64,000 nucleotides of DNA, taken from VSJD01 sp964617825 (lineage in GTDB: Bacteria > Verrucomicrobiota > Kiritimatiellia > JAAZAB01). The notes beneath the pieces are model-generated. The model made no database searches and was not told the DNA's origin. It saw nothing but the letters and a program-made list of their open reading frames with translations. The translations under genes and the position numbers were made by a program. Positions 9,011 to 18,273 of the stretch are shown piece by piece (the stretch's first letter is position 1; every line of letters starts with the position of its first letter). The stretch spans positions 124,001 through 188,000 of the forward strand of contig CAZTWL010000002.1 in the NCBI GenBank assembly GCA_964617825.1, read 5' to 3'.

Positions 9011-9336
9011 AGCCGCTTGCCTTTCTGTACGATTTAGCGATGCTCCGCATGAATACACAAGGAAAGATGGCCGGATGCTTTCCGATATTTTTATAGCTTT
9101 AAGCAACAGATGTCAATGGATTCTGCGCGCCCGCTTGACCCCGCGCCTTTGATCAGCGGCCCATTTTTACCGCGCGGCGGGATACGGCGCCCCGGCGCTG
9201 TCCATTCAAAATAACGTGGCAACCGCCGGGCTGTTTTGGTAGTATTTGCTTACGGCTGCAGAACGCTTTTGCGTTAGGCCGGCGGCGGATCCGCCAAGGG
9301 CGGAAAATTCCAGGCAGCAAATCAGGCGGGGCCAAA
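9011..9336. other. Divergent intergenic region before rlmB
   Basis: No gene is supported in these 326 bases between the divergent SDR gene and rlmB. They hold two small hairpins, AACGC-TTTT-GCGTT at 9262-9275 and TCCGCC-AAG-GGCGGA at 9290-9304. I see no convincing promoter. Confidence 0.5.
9290..9304. repeat. Short hairpin repeat, copy 2
   Basis: TCCGCC-AAG-GGCGGA is a perfect six-base stem about 30 bases before the rlmB start. It shares 14 bases with the copy at 7980. Confidence 0.45.
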
Positions 9337-10119
9337 ATGACCACTGAATATATATACGGCATCAATCCGGCCTTCGAGGTCGTGCGCGCCCGGCGCCGCG
9401 CGATCCGCGCAGCCTATTTCGGGCCGAGCGGGGCAGGCGGCTCGCGGCGGCGCAAGCTCACCGAACTGTTGAATGAGGCCCAGGCGCCGGTAATCGCCGC
9501 CGACAAGCGCCGGCTCTTCGATCTCTGCGGGACAACTGAGCATCAGGGCGTCGTGCTGGAAACGGAATCGTATCCTTACGCTTCACTGGAGAGCCTGCAG
9601 AAAGCCGACCGTTTGCTGTTGATCGACAACGTGGAGGATCCCCAGAACGTAGGCGCCATTTTGCGCAGCGCCGAAATTTTCGGCTGGCACGACGTGCTCC
9701 TGGCCAATCGGGGCGTTCCCGAAATCTACCCCTCCGTCGTCAAGGCCTCTTCCGGCGCCACTGAATATCTTAGGATCGCCCGGGACCACACCGCCAATGA
9801 ATATGTCAAGACCCTGTTGCCGCTGGGCTTCACGCTGGCAGCCCTGGATGCGCGCGGCAAGGAAGACCTCCTCAGACTGAGCCAACGGAACCCAAAGAAG
9901 CTCCTGCTGGTAATCGGCGGCGAACACCGGGCCGTCGGCCAACACATTCTCAACCAGGCCCATCACCTCGTGAGCATCCCCCAGCGCGGGCACGTGACTT
10001 CGCTCAATGCCTCGGTGGCGGCGGGAATCGCGCTTTTCATGTTACGGCCGGCCGCGCCTGCCGGGCCGGCGCCGGATCAGTCAAACATGGATGAGGACGA
10101 TAGCGACGGTCTGGAATAA
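9337..10119 (+). CDS. rlmB: 23S rRNA 2'-O-methyltransferase, RlmB/TrmH family
   Basis: SAM-dependent SPOUT methyltransferase that methylates the ribose of a guanosine in 23S rRNA. Its 260 residues contain an N-terminal L30e-like substrate-binding domain starting IYGINPAFEVVRA. The three SPOUT motifs follow: DNVEDPQNVGAILRSAEIFG, VIGGEHRAVG and SIPQRGHVTSLNASVAAGIAL. The acidic tail DEDDSDGLE is unusual but short. Its first codons are duplicated in decayed form next to trpA. The specific G2251 target is inferred from family resemblance only. Confidence 0.9.
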   Translation: MTTEYIYGINPAFEVVRARRRAIRAAYFGPSGAGGSRRRKLTELLNEAQAPVIAADKRRLFDLCGTTEHQGVVLETESYPYASLESLQKADRLLLIDNVEDPQNVGAILRSAEIFGWHDVLLANRGVPEIYPSVVKASSGATEYLRIARDHTANEYVKTLLPLGFTLAALDARGKEDLLRLSQRNPKKLLLVIGGEHRAVGQHILNQAHHLVSIPQRGHVTSLNASVAAGIALFMLRPAAPAGPAPDQSNMDEDDSDGLE

Positions 10120-10244
10120 TGCCTTCGCTCCGGTGACAAGCAGGGGCAGCCGAAGAAAGGCCTGCCAAGCACAGCCCCGGCAGCAACCGATGCCGCGGCC
10201 ATGATCTTCCCTTTAATCCCGTTATTCCGCCAGCAGATCGGCGC

Positions 10245-10919
10245 TCAAACAGGATCGATCAGATCCAGGACGGAGGGATTCTCTTTTTCCTTTGGCTCGC
10301 GCGGCTCGGTGTCCTCGGCCGGCTCTTCCGCCGTTTCGGCCGGAGCATTACGATTGTTATTGGGACGACGCTGGCGATCGCGGTCGCCACGGTCCCGATT
10401 CCCGCGGTCGCCGCGGTCCCGATTCCCGCGGTCACGGTCGCCGTGTTCGCCACGATCACGGTCATCATGCTCGTCAAAACTTTTACGCAAAGTCGAAAGC
10501 CGCATGCAGGCCGCGCCCAATTCCCCGGCCGCCCGTTCCAGCGCGGCATCCGCCGTCAGCAGCACGACGTCTTTGCGGCCGGATAATTGGCCAATCAAGT
10601 CTTTCATCTTGGCCTGGGCGCTTTCGCCGTTCTCGGCATAAAACACGCGCACACCCTTGAATTCCTGGCCCTCGCCGGCTTCGCGCAAAGGGCGGCCGGT
10701 GAAAACCGCCTGAATTTCAATACCCTCCCGGCCGGCAAACTGGGCCAACATGCGCAGGATTGCAAAATGCTCACGGGGACTGGCTTGGCCGCCGCCATTG
10801 CGCTGGCGGGGGTCAACCATGCCGGTGGCATCCACCACATAAACCCGATCTTCCGCCGGCCGGGTCAAAGTTTTGTGCCCGCCGGAACTCATTCCAAACA
10901 ACTGACTGAAAAAACTCAT
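10245..10919 (-). CDS. NYN/PIN-like protein with Arg-Asp-Gly-rich tail
   Basis: 224 residues. The N-terminal ~140 residues resemble a NYN/YacP-like nuclease fold, with the early acidic strand VYVVDATGM, a mid-domain VRVFYAENGE, and VVLLTADAALERAA with a conserved-looking Asp. These are the acidic positions expected of a PIN/NYN metal site. The region 145-180 is low-complexity RDRG/NRDRG repeats encoded by a 24-base tandem repeat, then an acidic tail. Such tails often bind RNA (inference). It lies alone, 140 bases downstream of dnaG on the same strand. Family assignment is tentative. Confidence 0.6.
   Translation of the reverse strand: MSFFSQLFGMSSGGHKTLTRPAEDRVYVVDATGMVDPRQRNGGGQASPREHFAILRMLAQFAGREGIEIQAVFTGRPLREAGEGQEFKGVRVFYAENGESAQAKMKDLIGQLSGRKDVVLLTADAALERAAGELGAACMRLSTLRKSFDEHDDRDRGEHGDRDRGNRDRGDRGNRDRGDRDRQRRPNNNRNAPAETAEEPAEDTEPREPKEKENPSVLDLIDPV
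10378..10455. repeat. 24-base coding tandem repeat in the RD/RG tail
   Basis: Two adjacent near-identical 24-base units (ggtcgcc, a or g, then cggtcccgattcccgc on the plus strand) and a degenerate flank encode the RDRGNRDRG repeats of the NYN-like protein. Confidence 0.7.
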
Positions 10920-11059
10920 AATTTCATCCTTTGTGACATATCGAATGTCACGTTCTAACGGCTGTTTTCGGTTTAGATCCCCTGTTCACACGTCTTTACG
11001 CTATCCGATCCGGCCATTCGCTTCAAGTTTAATTGCATGCCGGAGCCAAAGGCGAACGG

Positions 11060-13018
11060 TCACATTACTTCCATGACCGGCACGGCGGTATCCCACTGCC
11101 TGAGCTTGATGATATCGTACCCCAGCTGAGTGTATTCCATTTCCAGGATTTTATCCTCCGCGGGAACCGGTTTGGAGGCCGCCCCCACCCGCAAATCCTG
11201 GCGCTGTTTTTCGATTTCCCGGCGGCGGCGCTTAAGCGCCGCCGTGCGGATGGCCAGAATGAGCGCCTTTATCGGCTCCTCCTGGGTTGCAAAATCGCTT
11301 TCGGCGGGCATAGCCAATTTCTGGGTCGCAAAGCGTGACAATGCCGATCGGCTCGCACAACGGCCTTCCCAAGAGTTTTGGGGCGCGGCCAGCGTCTGGG
11401 CCACAAAGCGCGATAAGTCCCGCTCCTCGTTATCCAGTTCCGCAATGATGCTCATGACTTCCCGTTGCGTTTCAACCGCCTGCAGGCATGCCTTCAGAAC
11501 CTGACGGCAGAGCTCATTGGTTACCAGTTCCAGGGGAAGATGTTTTTTGACCAAATACGCCAATTCCGAGTTGACCACCAGATGCTGCGCCAACGCGATT
11601 TCATCTTTCGACTGCGGCATCGGCAACTCAGGTTTCCGCGGAGACGGCGACACCGTAGGCGCGCCGGACGCGGTCACCGGACGACTGCGCTTCAGAACCT
11701 TGTCCAACTCCTGTTGGAGCGCCGCCTCCGGGACAGCCAGACGCGCGGCAGCCTGCTGGATAAGCCGGGCCTGCTGAACGGCATTGGGCGTCCGGGCAAT
11801 CGTGGCCACCACGGCGGCGGCAAGCCTCATCAGACCGGCTTCCGTATCCGCTTTTTCGCGGCTGGAAAGCACGTCGATTTGAAAATCCAAGGCTGACTTG
11901 GCATCCTCGAGTATTTTTTTGAATACGGCGGCGCCTTCCTTGCGCCGGATCAGCGAATCGGGGTCCTCCCCTGTCGGGAGCGCAGCAATCCGCACGACCA
12001 GCCCCACCTGGAGAAAAATATCCGCGGCGCGCAAGGCAGCATCCTGCCCGGCATGGTCGGCATCGAAGACGAGGATGATGCTGTCGGCATAACGCTTCAG
12101 CATCCGGGCATGGTCAACGGTGAATGCCGTGCCCTGTGCCGCCACCGCCGTCGAAAACCCGGCCAGATGACAGCGAATGACGTCTATCTGCCCTTCGCAG
12201 ACGATGGCCTCGCGCGAATCCACGATGGCGCGGCGCGCCTTGTTCAAAGCGTAGAGGATGTGACCCTTGCGGAACAGCACGGTTTCCGGCGTGTTGACAT
12301 ATTTGGCTCCCGCGGCCTCGGCTTCCAAAACGCGCCCGCTAAAACCTACAACGCGCCCTTGCTCGTCCTGGATGGGAAACATGAGCCGGTTCCGGAAACG
12401 ATCGTACCAGCGCGCCTGCCCTCCGGTCGGCGCCGGCTCCTCGGGACGCGGCTTGGCCGGGATGATCAGCCCGGCGGCTTCCAGCTGCTCGCGCGTATAC
12501 TTTTTTTCGGCCCAGCGCAGGACGGTATCCCAGCGCTCCGGGGCGAAGCCGATCATGAACTCCTCGACAACCGCGGGCGTCAAATCGCGCGAGGCCAGGT
12601 ATTTGCGGCCCGCGGCGCCTTCCGGGCGCTTGAGCAAAAACTGCTGGTAGAGCTTGGCAACCAGCGCATTGATTTCGTAAAGCTTTTCCTTGCCGCCCTG
12701 GCCATCATCGGCATCCATCTCCAGCTTCAACCGGATGCCGGCGCGCTGGGCCAGCATTTTTACGGCCGTCATGAAATCGACCTTCTCGTAATCCATGACA
12801 AACCGGAATACATCTCCGCCTGCGCCACAGCCAAAGCAGTGATAAGTCTGGCGCTGAGGATTGACCAGGAACGACGGCGTCTTTTCCTTATGGAACGGAC
12901 AGAGGGCTTTGAAGGTGGCGCCGCTGCGCTGGAGCGTGAAATAGGCGCCGATTACCGTCGCAATATCGTTATTGAGGCGGATCTCCTCCAATACGGCATG
13001 AGGAAGCTTGAACGGCAT
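11060..13018 (-). CDS. dnaG: DNA primase
   Basis: Makes RNA primers at the replication fork. The 652-residue product has the N-terminal CHC2 zinc ribbon (CPFHKEKTPSF then CFGCGAGGD), then the catalytic core. The TOPRIM motif Glu is in IVCEGQIDVI and the DxD-type acidic residues are in LVFDADHAGQDAA. The C-terminal third is the helicase-binding region, more divergent and rich in Ala, Arg and Gln. The gene starts two bases after the cvpA stop, so the pair is probably co-transcribed. Confidence 0.96.
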   Translation of the reverse strand: MPFKLPHAVLEEIRLNNDIATVIGAYFTLQRSGATFKALCPFHKEKTPSFLVNPQRQTYHCFGCGAGGDVFRFVMDYEKVDFMTAVKMLAQRAGIRLKLEMDADDGQGGKEKLYEINALVAKLYQQFLLKRPEGAAGRKYLASRDLTPAVVEEFMIGFAPERWDTVLRWAEKKYTREQLEAAGLIIPAKPRPEEPAPTGGQARWYDRFRNRLMFPIQDEQGRVVGFSGRVLEAEAAGAKYVNTPETVLFRKGHILYALNKARRAIVDSREAIVCEGQIDVIRCHLAGFSTAVAAQGTAFTVDHARMLKRYADSIILVFDADHAGQDAALRAADIFLQVGLVVRIAALPTGEDPDSLIRRKEGAAVFKKILEDAKSALDFQIDVLSSREKADTEAGLMRLAAAVVATIARTPNAVQQARLIQQAAARLAVPEAALQQELDKVLKRSRPVTASGAPTVSPSPRKPELPMPQSKDEIALAQHLVVNSELAYLVKKHLPLELVTNELCRQVLKACLQAVETQREVMSIIAELDNEERDLSRFVAQTLAAPQNSWEGRCASRSALSRFATQKLAMPAESDFATQEEPIKALILAIRTAALKRRRREIEKQRQDLRVGAASKPVPAEDKILEMEYTQLGYDIIKLRQWDTAVPVMEVM

Positions 13019-13020
13019 GG

Positions 13021-13599
13021 CTACTTTTCTTCCACAGGCAGTTCCGGAAGCGGCGGGAGCGGTGCGGTTACCGTCGGTTTCGTGCCGGTATCAAGCCAGC
13101 GAATGGCATTCAGTTTTTCGACAACCGGCGGAGCACAACGGAAGACCGTCCGGCCAATGATGGATTGCGTGCGCACCAAGTTGCGCAAGTATTCGTGGGG
13201 CCACAAGCCGATGGCATACACGCACAGAAGCGTCATCAGCACGCCCCGCAAGATACCGGCAATCCCGCCCCCGGTACGATCGATTTTATCGTTAAACTTG
13301 ACCGACATCAGCAAGCGCAGAATCAGACGTATAATGAGAAACAAAAGCGCAACACAGACCACGATCACCAGGAACGCCACGGCCTGCGCCAGCTCCGGTT
13401 CCCCGGACAGACGGGTATTATCGGCCAGCAGACTACCCACCGACTGGTAGAAACGCAAGCCGGACACTAAAACAACCCCCGTGCCGAGCAACCGCGCAAT
13501 CTCGCCCGAAAGTCCTCGTTTCAGGCCCCACAAAAATTCCCACAGGATGAGCGCCAACGCACCCACTTCCACGATTGTCAGCATATCGCCGAAGGTCAT
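13021..13599 (-). CDS. cvpA: CvpA-family membrane protein
   Basis: 192 residues with four predicted membrane segments (about residues 9-25, 36-52, 71-95 and 106-125). It has the CvpA pattern of a short GLKRG loop after the first helix and the GGGIAGILRGVLM motif in the later part. The E. coli relative affects colicin V production and envelope homeostasis; the molecular function is unclear. A Pro-rich C-terminal tail faces the cytoplasm or periplasm. It lies immediately upstream of dnaG in the same direction. Confidence 0.82.
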   Translation of the reverse strand: MTFGDMLTIVEVGALALILWEFLWGLKRGLSGEIARLLGTGVVLVSGLRFYQSVGSLLADNTRLSGEPELAQAVAFLVIVVCVALLFLIIRLILRLLMSVKFNDKIDRTGGGIAGILRGVLMTLLCVYAIGLWPHEYLRNLVRTQSIIGRTVFRCAPPVVEKLNAIRWLDTGTKPTVTAPLPPLPELPVEEK

Positions 13600-13856
13600 G
13601 GTTACAACACTCCAAACCAGGTCGGGCTATTCAGCATGCCGGCCGATCCGCCCGGCATCATGCGTAAATATGAATTCTCCGCTAATCGAGATTACTTACC
13701 AGATTTATGGATGCTTGGCAATGTCCATTCCATGCCAGAAACTGGTTGACAATCCGCCCGGCCTGGCAATAATTGCACGGATTATTTCTTCGCAAGCAGC
13801 CAATTCGATGCGGACCCGCATGCCTTGCATGCAATCATGCGGGCAGAGAGGCGCAT

Positions 13857-15911
13857 ATGTCAGGAGACGAATCATTTGCCCGAACAGTCCGGATCGCAAT
13901 CCCGTTCGCGGAACCCGGCAAGGCCTCCACACCCAAAGTGCCGCGGGCCGTTATCAGGAACAAGGAACCGGCGCATATTGACGATTCGCCGGATGCCGCC
14001 CCTTTCCAGGAACTGCTGCAGAGCCTCTACGATGGCGTCCTGATCACCGATACCACCGGCCGAATCATGGATGTCAACGAGCGCGCCGTGGATTTTCTGC
14101 TCTATACCAAGGAAGAACTCAGCCGGCTCAACATCATCAACATCATTGCCGGTGCCAACGAAAGCCTGCTGGAGACGCTCCGCCTGAATATTGAGCAACG
14201 CCGCTACACACTGATCGAAGCATCGTGTATCCGCAAAGACCGCACGACGTTCCCGGCCGAAATCGCCACCAACCGGCTCATCCTGACCACGGAAGGTCAT
14301 CTTTGCTTTTTCGTCCGCAATATAACGAAACGCAAAAAGGCGGAGGAGGCGCTGCAACAAACCGTCACCCGGCTGAAGGAGATGGATATATCCAAATCCC
14401 GCTTCGTGTCGAATGTATCGCATGAGTTACGCACCCCATTGACGATCATCAACACCTTCATCGCGCTGGTTAATGACGGCATTGCCGGGCCGGTCTCCGC
14501 TCAGCAGAAAGAATGCCTGGAAACCGTTCTCCGGAATTGCGACCGCCTGGCCGGCTTGATCGACGATGTCCTCGACCTGGGCCGGATCGAGTCAGGGCGG
14601 GAGGAATTTCATCGCAGCCGCGTGAATCTCGCCAACCTGCTGCGTCAATGTCATCACGATTTCCTTCCGCAATGTCTCCTTCACCACCAGCAAATCAACT
14701 TGGAAATATCCGAAAAGCTTCCGGACGTGCTCTGCGATCGCGACAAGATCGCCCAGGTCCTGACCAATCTGGTAGGCAATGCCGTCAAATTTACGCCACA
14801 AAACGGCGTGATCGTCCTGCGCGCCGAACAGGAAAAGGATATCGTCCGGATCGACATCGAGGATAACGGGCCGGGCATCCGTCCGGAAGACCAGCACCGG
14901 ATCTTCGAGGCCTTCATTCAGCTCGCCCGCACCGAAGACCACACGGGCGGCAAGGGCACGGGGCTGGGCCTGGCCATCAGCAAGCACATCATCGATATTC
15001 ACGAAGGCATAATCCGGGTTGAAAGCACCCCGGGAAAGGGCAGCCGGTTTTACTTCACCTTGCCCATCCACACCGAGAAAAACAACTTTGACGCTTTTAT
15101 TGCCGACCGTCTGCGCTTCATGGAAGCCCGCGACCGGCAATTGGCCATGCTGGTTCTCCAGGTTGCCGTCCCATCCGTTGCCGGCGGCGCCGCGGCCGGC
15201 AAGGAAGCCTTCGGACGTCTCCGCGCCCTGGCGCTCGAAGCACTGGCCTGCACCGCCGACCAGATGTTTCTATTCGAGGCCAACCAGACTCTGGTTGTGC
15301 TCCTCGACGGCAGCGAGCAGACCCAGAATGGCGTAGCCGCGCGCCTCCAGCTGGCTTCAGGAAAACAGCGGCTGGCAATCAAGGACGGCATTCGCATGGC
15401 CTACCTGGAGCCAACGCGCAAGCAGGCGCCCGGCGAATGGCTGGCACAGGCCTTAACGCTTCTGAAACCGCTAGAGATCGGCCCCGCCGCGCAAAAGACG
15501 CCTCTGCGCGTCCTCATCGTGGATGATGACTCCACGGTCCTGAATCTCATGGTACGCGTGCTTCACGAATCCGGAGCGGCGCTGGATCTCAAGTCCACGA
15601 CGAGCGGTTACGATGCCTGCATCCATTTCGGCGAATGGAATCCCGACCTGGTGGTATTGGATCTTCATTTGCCCGATATTAACGGGAAACGCGTCTTCGA
15701 GTCGATGACCAAGCGCCTATCGCGCGGCGCCACCAAATTCCTGGTTGTTTCCGGTTACCGCAGCGACATCGATGAAATCATGAAAATGGGCTGCGACGAT
15801 TCTCTTTGCAAACCGTTCGATTTCGATGAATTCGTCGCCAAAGTGAAGCACCTGCTGAACCTTGACGCCCAGCCGGCCGACACGCCGGCCAAGGCAACCA
15901 CGCACTCATGA
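13857..15911 (+). CDS. Hybrid sensor histidine kinase (PAS-HisKA-HATPase-receiver)
   Basis: 684 residues with no membrane segment, so likely a cytoplasmic sensor. The PAS domain (about 50-160) begins LLQSLYDGVLITDTTGRI. The H-box is FVSNVSHELRTPL (His about 190). The ATP-binding N, G1 and G2 boxes are LVGNAVKF, DNGPGI and GKGTGLGLAI. A middle region (about 410-540) of unclear type follows. A C-terminal receiver (about 550-680) has VLIVDDD, the phospho-acceptor in VVLDLHLPD and the Lys in LCKPF. The ATG at 13857 follows GAGAGG. Its end overlaps the next regulator gene by four bases. Confidence 0.92.
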   Translation: MSGDESFARTVRIAIPFAEPGKASTPKVPRAVIRNKEPAHIDDSPDAAPFQELLQSLYDGVLITDTTGRIMDVNERAVDFLLYTKEELSRLNIINIIAGANESLLETLRLNIEQRRYTLIEASCIRKDRTTFPAEIATNRLILTTEGHLCFFVRNITKRKKAEEALQQTVTRLKEMDISKSRFVSNVSHELRTPLTIINTFIALVNDGIAGPVSAQQKECLETVLRNCDRLAGLIDDVLDLGRIESGREEFHRSRVNLANLLRQCHHDFLPQCLLHHQQINLEISEKLPDVLCDRDKIAQVLTNLVGNAVKFTPQNGVIVLRAEQEKDIVRIDIEDNGPGIRPEDQHRIFEAFIQLARTEDHTGGKGTGLGLAISKHIIDIHEGIIRVESTPGKGSRFYFTLPIHTEKNNFDAFIADRLRFMEARDRQLAMLVLQVAVPSVAGGAAAGKEAFGRLRALALEALACTADQMFLFEANQTLVVLLDGSEQTQNGVAARLQLASGKQRLAIKDGIRMAYLEPTRKQAPGEWLAQALTLLKPLEIGPAAQKTPLRVLIVDDDSTVLNLMVRVLHESGAALDLKSTTSGYDACIHFGEWNPDLVVLDLHLPDINGKRVFESMTKRLSRGATKFLVVSGYRSDIDEIMKMGCDDSLCKPFDFDEFVAKVKHLLNLDAQPADTPAKATTHS

Positions 15912-16297
15912 GCGCCAAAATTTTAATTATCGAGGACGAACCCGACCTGGTTCTGGCTCTCGTCATGCGACTTAAGGCGGAAGGCTATCGGACCGCGCGC
16001 GCGCAAGACGGCATCGGCGCCTTGGAACGGGCCCGGGAAGAAAAGCCGGATTTGATTTTCCTCGACATTTGCCTGCCGGGACAGAACGGCTTCGAGGTCT
16101 TCCAGCAATTGCGGCGCGATCCGGCAACGGCGCAGATTCCCATCGTCTTTCTAACGGCAAGATCGACGGTGGAAGACCGCCAGAAGGCCCGGCATTTGGG
16201 CGCCGCCGGCTACGTCACCAAGCCATTCCAATGGGCCGACTTGATCAAGCTGGTTCACGAAACGCTCGCGGTTCCCGATCCGGTTAAAGGCAGATAG
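15908..16297 (+). CDS. Single-domain response regulator
   Basis: 129-residue CheY-like receiver without an output domain. It has the acidic pair in IIEDEPD, the phospho-acceptor Asp in LIFLDICLPG, the Thr in VFLTARS and the Lys in VTKPF. The ATGA overlap with the upstream hybrid kinase implies coupled translation and a shared phosphorelay. The output is unknown. The downstream minus-strand remnant of a sigma-54 activator overlaps its last bases. Confidence 0.92.
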   Translation: MSAKILIIEDEPDLVLALVMRLKAEGYRTARAQDGIGALERAREEKPDLIFLDICLPGQNGFEVFQQLRRDPATAQIPIVFLTARSTVEDRQKARHLGAAGYVTKPFQWADLIKLVHETLAVPDPVKGR

Positions 16298-16716
16298 GCA
16301 TCCTGCTTTAATCGGATATAGTCCCGGAAAGATTTGCCCCGCAGTTCATTCCGCTGGAGATGTTGATGGGAAAGCGATTTCATCCGGCCGACAGCATCAA
16401 CCAGAGCGGCAGGCAGTTCCGCAACGCCGATCCGCCGTTTTATGGATTTCATCATGGCCTGGGCCAGGACTCGTTCCAGTTCTTCGACATTACCCGGCCA
16501 GGGATACTGGTCAAATATATCGAATACTTCCGGAGTCATCGACCAGGGACCGAACTTGGCCGGCGCTGCCGGCTGATATACCCAACGGCTGATCAACGGC
16601 AACAAGTCGGCCCGCCGTTCCCGCAGCGGAGGAACGGGCAACGAAATGGCCGACAGCGTTTGAATCCAGGCAACCCGCTGTTTCCATGAGGATATTGTCA
16701 GACCCGGCCTGCGCAA
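16255..16716 (-). pseudogene. Remnant of a sigma-54-dependent AAA+ activator
   Basis: The minus strand encodes the C-terminal part of an NtrC-type AAA+ domain: SLPVPPLRERRADLLPLI, then YPWPGNVEELERVL and a following AELPA. The Walker A and B and GAFTGA regions are missing. The frame stops before a Fis-type helix-turn-helix, and its 3' end runs over the response regulator gene. The first 20 residues before SLPVPP do not match the family. A truncated, decayed gene is the simplest reading. Confidence 0.75.
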
Positions 16717-16749
16717 TTACGGGCAACTTACAGCTTGCGCGCTCTGCGA

Positions 16750-18273
16750 TCAATTTTCCGGATTCGGTTGCGAGCGCGATTTGAACAACCACCGCCAGCG
16801 GGTCTGCATTTCTGTTTGCGCCGGGTCGGATGGACGGCCGTTCTGATCCATGCCGCGCTTAAGTTCTTTCAGCCGACCGTTTCCTTCCTTAACGCGTCCG
16901 TCGCCATCAAACCGTTTGGCGAACAGCTCATAAGCCTGGATCGCCTGATTGGTCAAGCTGAGATTGCGATCATAGAGCTGGGCCAGCATCCATAAGGCCT
17001 CCGGCCGTTCGGGGCTGCTCTGGTCAGCCTTTTTCAAAGAAACCACCGCCGTATCGTATTCGCTTTTGTCGAGCGCCACCCGGGCCACCGCAAGGTGCGC
17101 CTCATACCAGGTATTGCTCAGCTCGGCAGCCTGCTTCAAATGGGACAGGGCTTCGTCCGTCTGGCCGCGCTCGACCCAGTAGAGGCCCATCTCATAATGC
17201 GACACGGCATTCTGGGCGCAAAGTCCATTAGCTTCCCGCGCAGCCTGGTCGCGAACCGAAGGCTTGCCCTCGCGTTCGGCTTGGCGCGCCGCAAGCAGGT
17301 AGTTATTGATGGCGGCTTCGAAACGATCCTGCTTTTCCAGCTTACGGGCAACCTGTAATAATTCCTCGCAGGTTGGCGGCGTTACCTTGGCCACCACGGC
17401 AGGCGCGGCCGGCTTGGGTTGCTCAGGGTTAGGCTTGTCGGCCACCATGGTCGGGGGCGAATCTGGCGCATTGGCTTTGGCCGGCGGCACAATGACGGGA
17501 GGTTCCTCGGCAGCCGCAGCCAGTTTGCTGATATTCTGGATAATTTGGGAGGCTTTTTCAGCTCCTTCCCCTTTTGGTTCGAGGCGCAGATAATCCTTGA
17601 ACAATTGCTCTGCCTGGCTGTCGTTTTTCAGCCAAAGGTGATTTACTATCGCCAGATTATAAAGCGCGGGAGCATAGCGGGCATCGTGCGACAGCGCTTC
17701 CTGCAGGCAGGAAATGGCCGGCATGATATTGGTGGACTGCAGTTCCAGGAGCGCCAGAGCCGTCAGGATGCTGGGCTCGCGCGGAGCGCGCCGCCGCGCC
17801 TCGTCCAAGGCCTCGCGGGCATTATCCCAGCGCTGATGGCGATAATAAATCCGGCCGAGATATTCAAGCGCGCGCGTGCCGGATGGTTCCAACTGCGCTG
17901 CCTTTTCGAAGCAGGCCACCGCCTGGACTTCACGTCCGGATTCAGCCAGAATCACACCAAGGTTATAGACCGGCTCGGTTAATTTAGGATCCAGCCGGGC
18001 GCTGAATTCAAAGGCGCCTATGGAATTTTCCGGCTGCCCGATGCGAAAATAAGCCAGCCCCAGGCCGTTATAAATGACGGCCACGGGCACATTCGTGCCG
18101 CCGAGTTTGATGCTTTTCTGCAACAGGCGGATACTCTGGGAGTAGTGCCCCCGCTTGAGTTCCTGCATGCCTTGCCGATAGGCTTTGTGGGCCGGATTTT
18201 CTCCGCACCCGGCAAATAAGAGTGCGGCGCATGCCGCGACCGTCAAGCCTCGCCCTATCCTGCCGCCGGCCAT
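16750..18273 (-). CDS. TPR-repeat lipoprotein
   Basis: 507 residues. The N-terminus has a positively charged start, a hydrophobic stretch and the lipobox LFAG-C (Cys about 23), so it is predicted to be lipid-anchored. Two blocks of tetratricopeptide repeats (about 30-240 and 310-470) flank a Pro/Ala-rich linker (about 255-300). Helices such as AVIYNGLGLAYFRIGQPENSI and ALEYLGRIYYRHQRWDNA show the TPR pattern. TPR lipoproteins act as scaffolds in envelope complexes; no partner is evident here. The ATG at 18273 follows AGAGGGGG. Confidence 0.85.
   Translation of the reverse strand: MAGGRIGRGLTVAACAALLFAGCGENPAHKAYRQGMQELKRGHYSQSIRLLQKSIKLGGTNVPVAVIYNGLGLAYFRIGQPENSIGAFEFSARLDPKLTEPVYNLGVILAESGREVQAVACFEKAAQLEPSGTRALEYLGRIYYRHQRWDNAREALDEARRRAPREPSILTALALLELQSTNIMPAISCLQEALSHDARYAPALYNLAIVNHLWLKNDSQAEQLFKDYLRLEPKGEGAEKASQIIQNISKLAAAAEEPPVIVPPAKANAPDSPPTMVADKPNPEQPKPAAPAVVAKVTPPTCEELLQVARKLEKQDRFEAAINNYLLAARQAEREGKPSVRDQAAREANGLCAQNAVSHYEMGLYWVERGQTDEALSHLKQAAELSNTWYEAHLAVARVALDKSEYDTAVVSLKKADQSSPERPEALWMLAQLYDRNLSLTNQAIQAYELFAKRFDGDGRVKEGNGRLKELKRGMDQNGRPSDPAQTEMQTRWRWLFKSRSQPNPEN

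Noticed and set aside
10374..10460. Tandem repeat as a CRISPR array
   Set aside because: The repeats are in frame, adjacent without spacers, and encode the RD/RG tail of the NYN-like protein.
12053..13450. Long open frame of 465 codons on the plus strand
   Set aside because: It lies antisense to dnaG and cvpA, both clearly recognisable, and its translation has no family-like motifs. GC-rich DNA gives such shadows.
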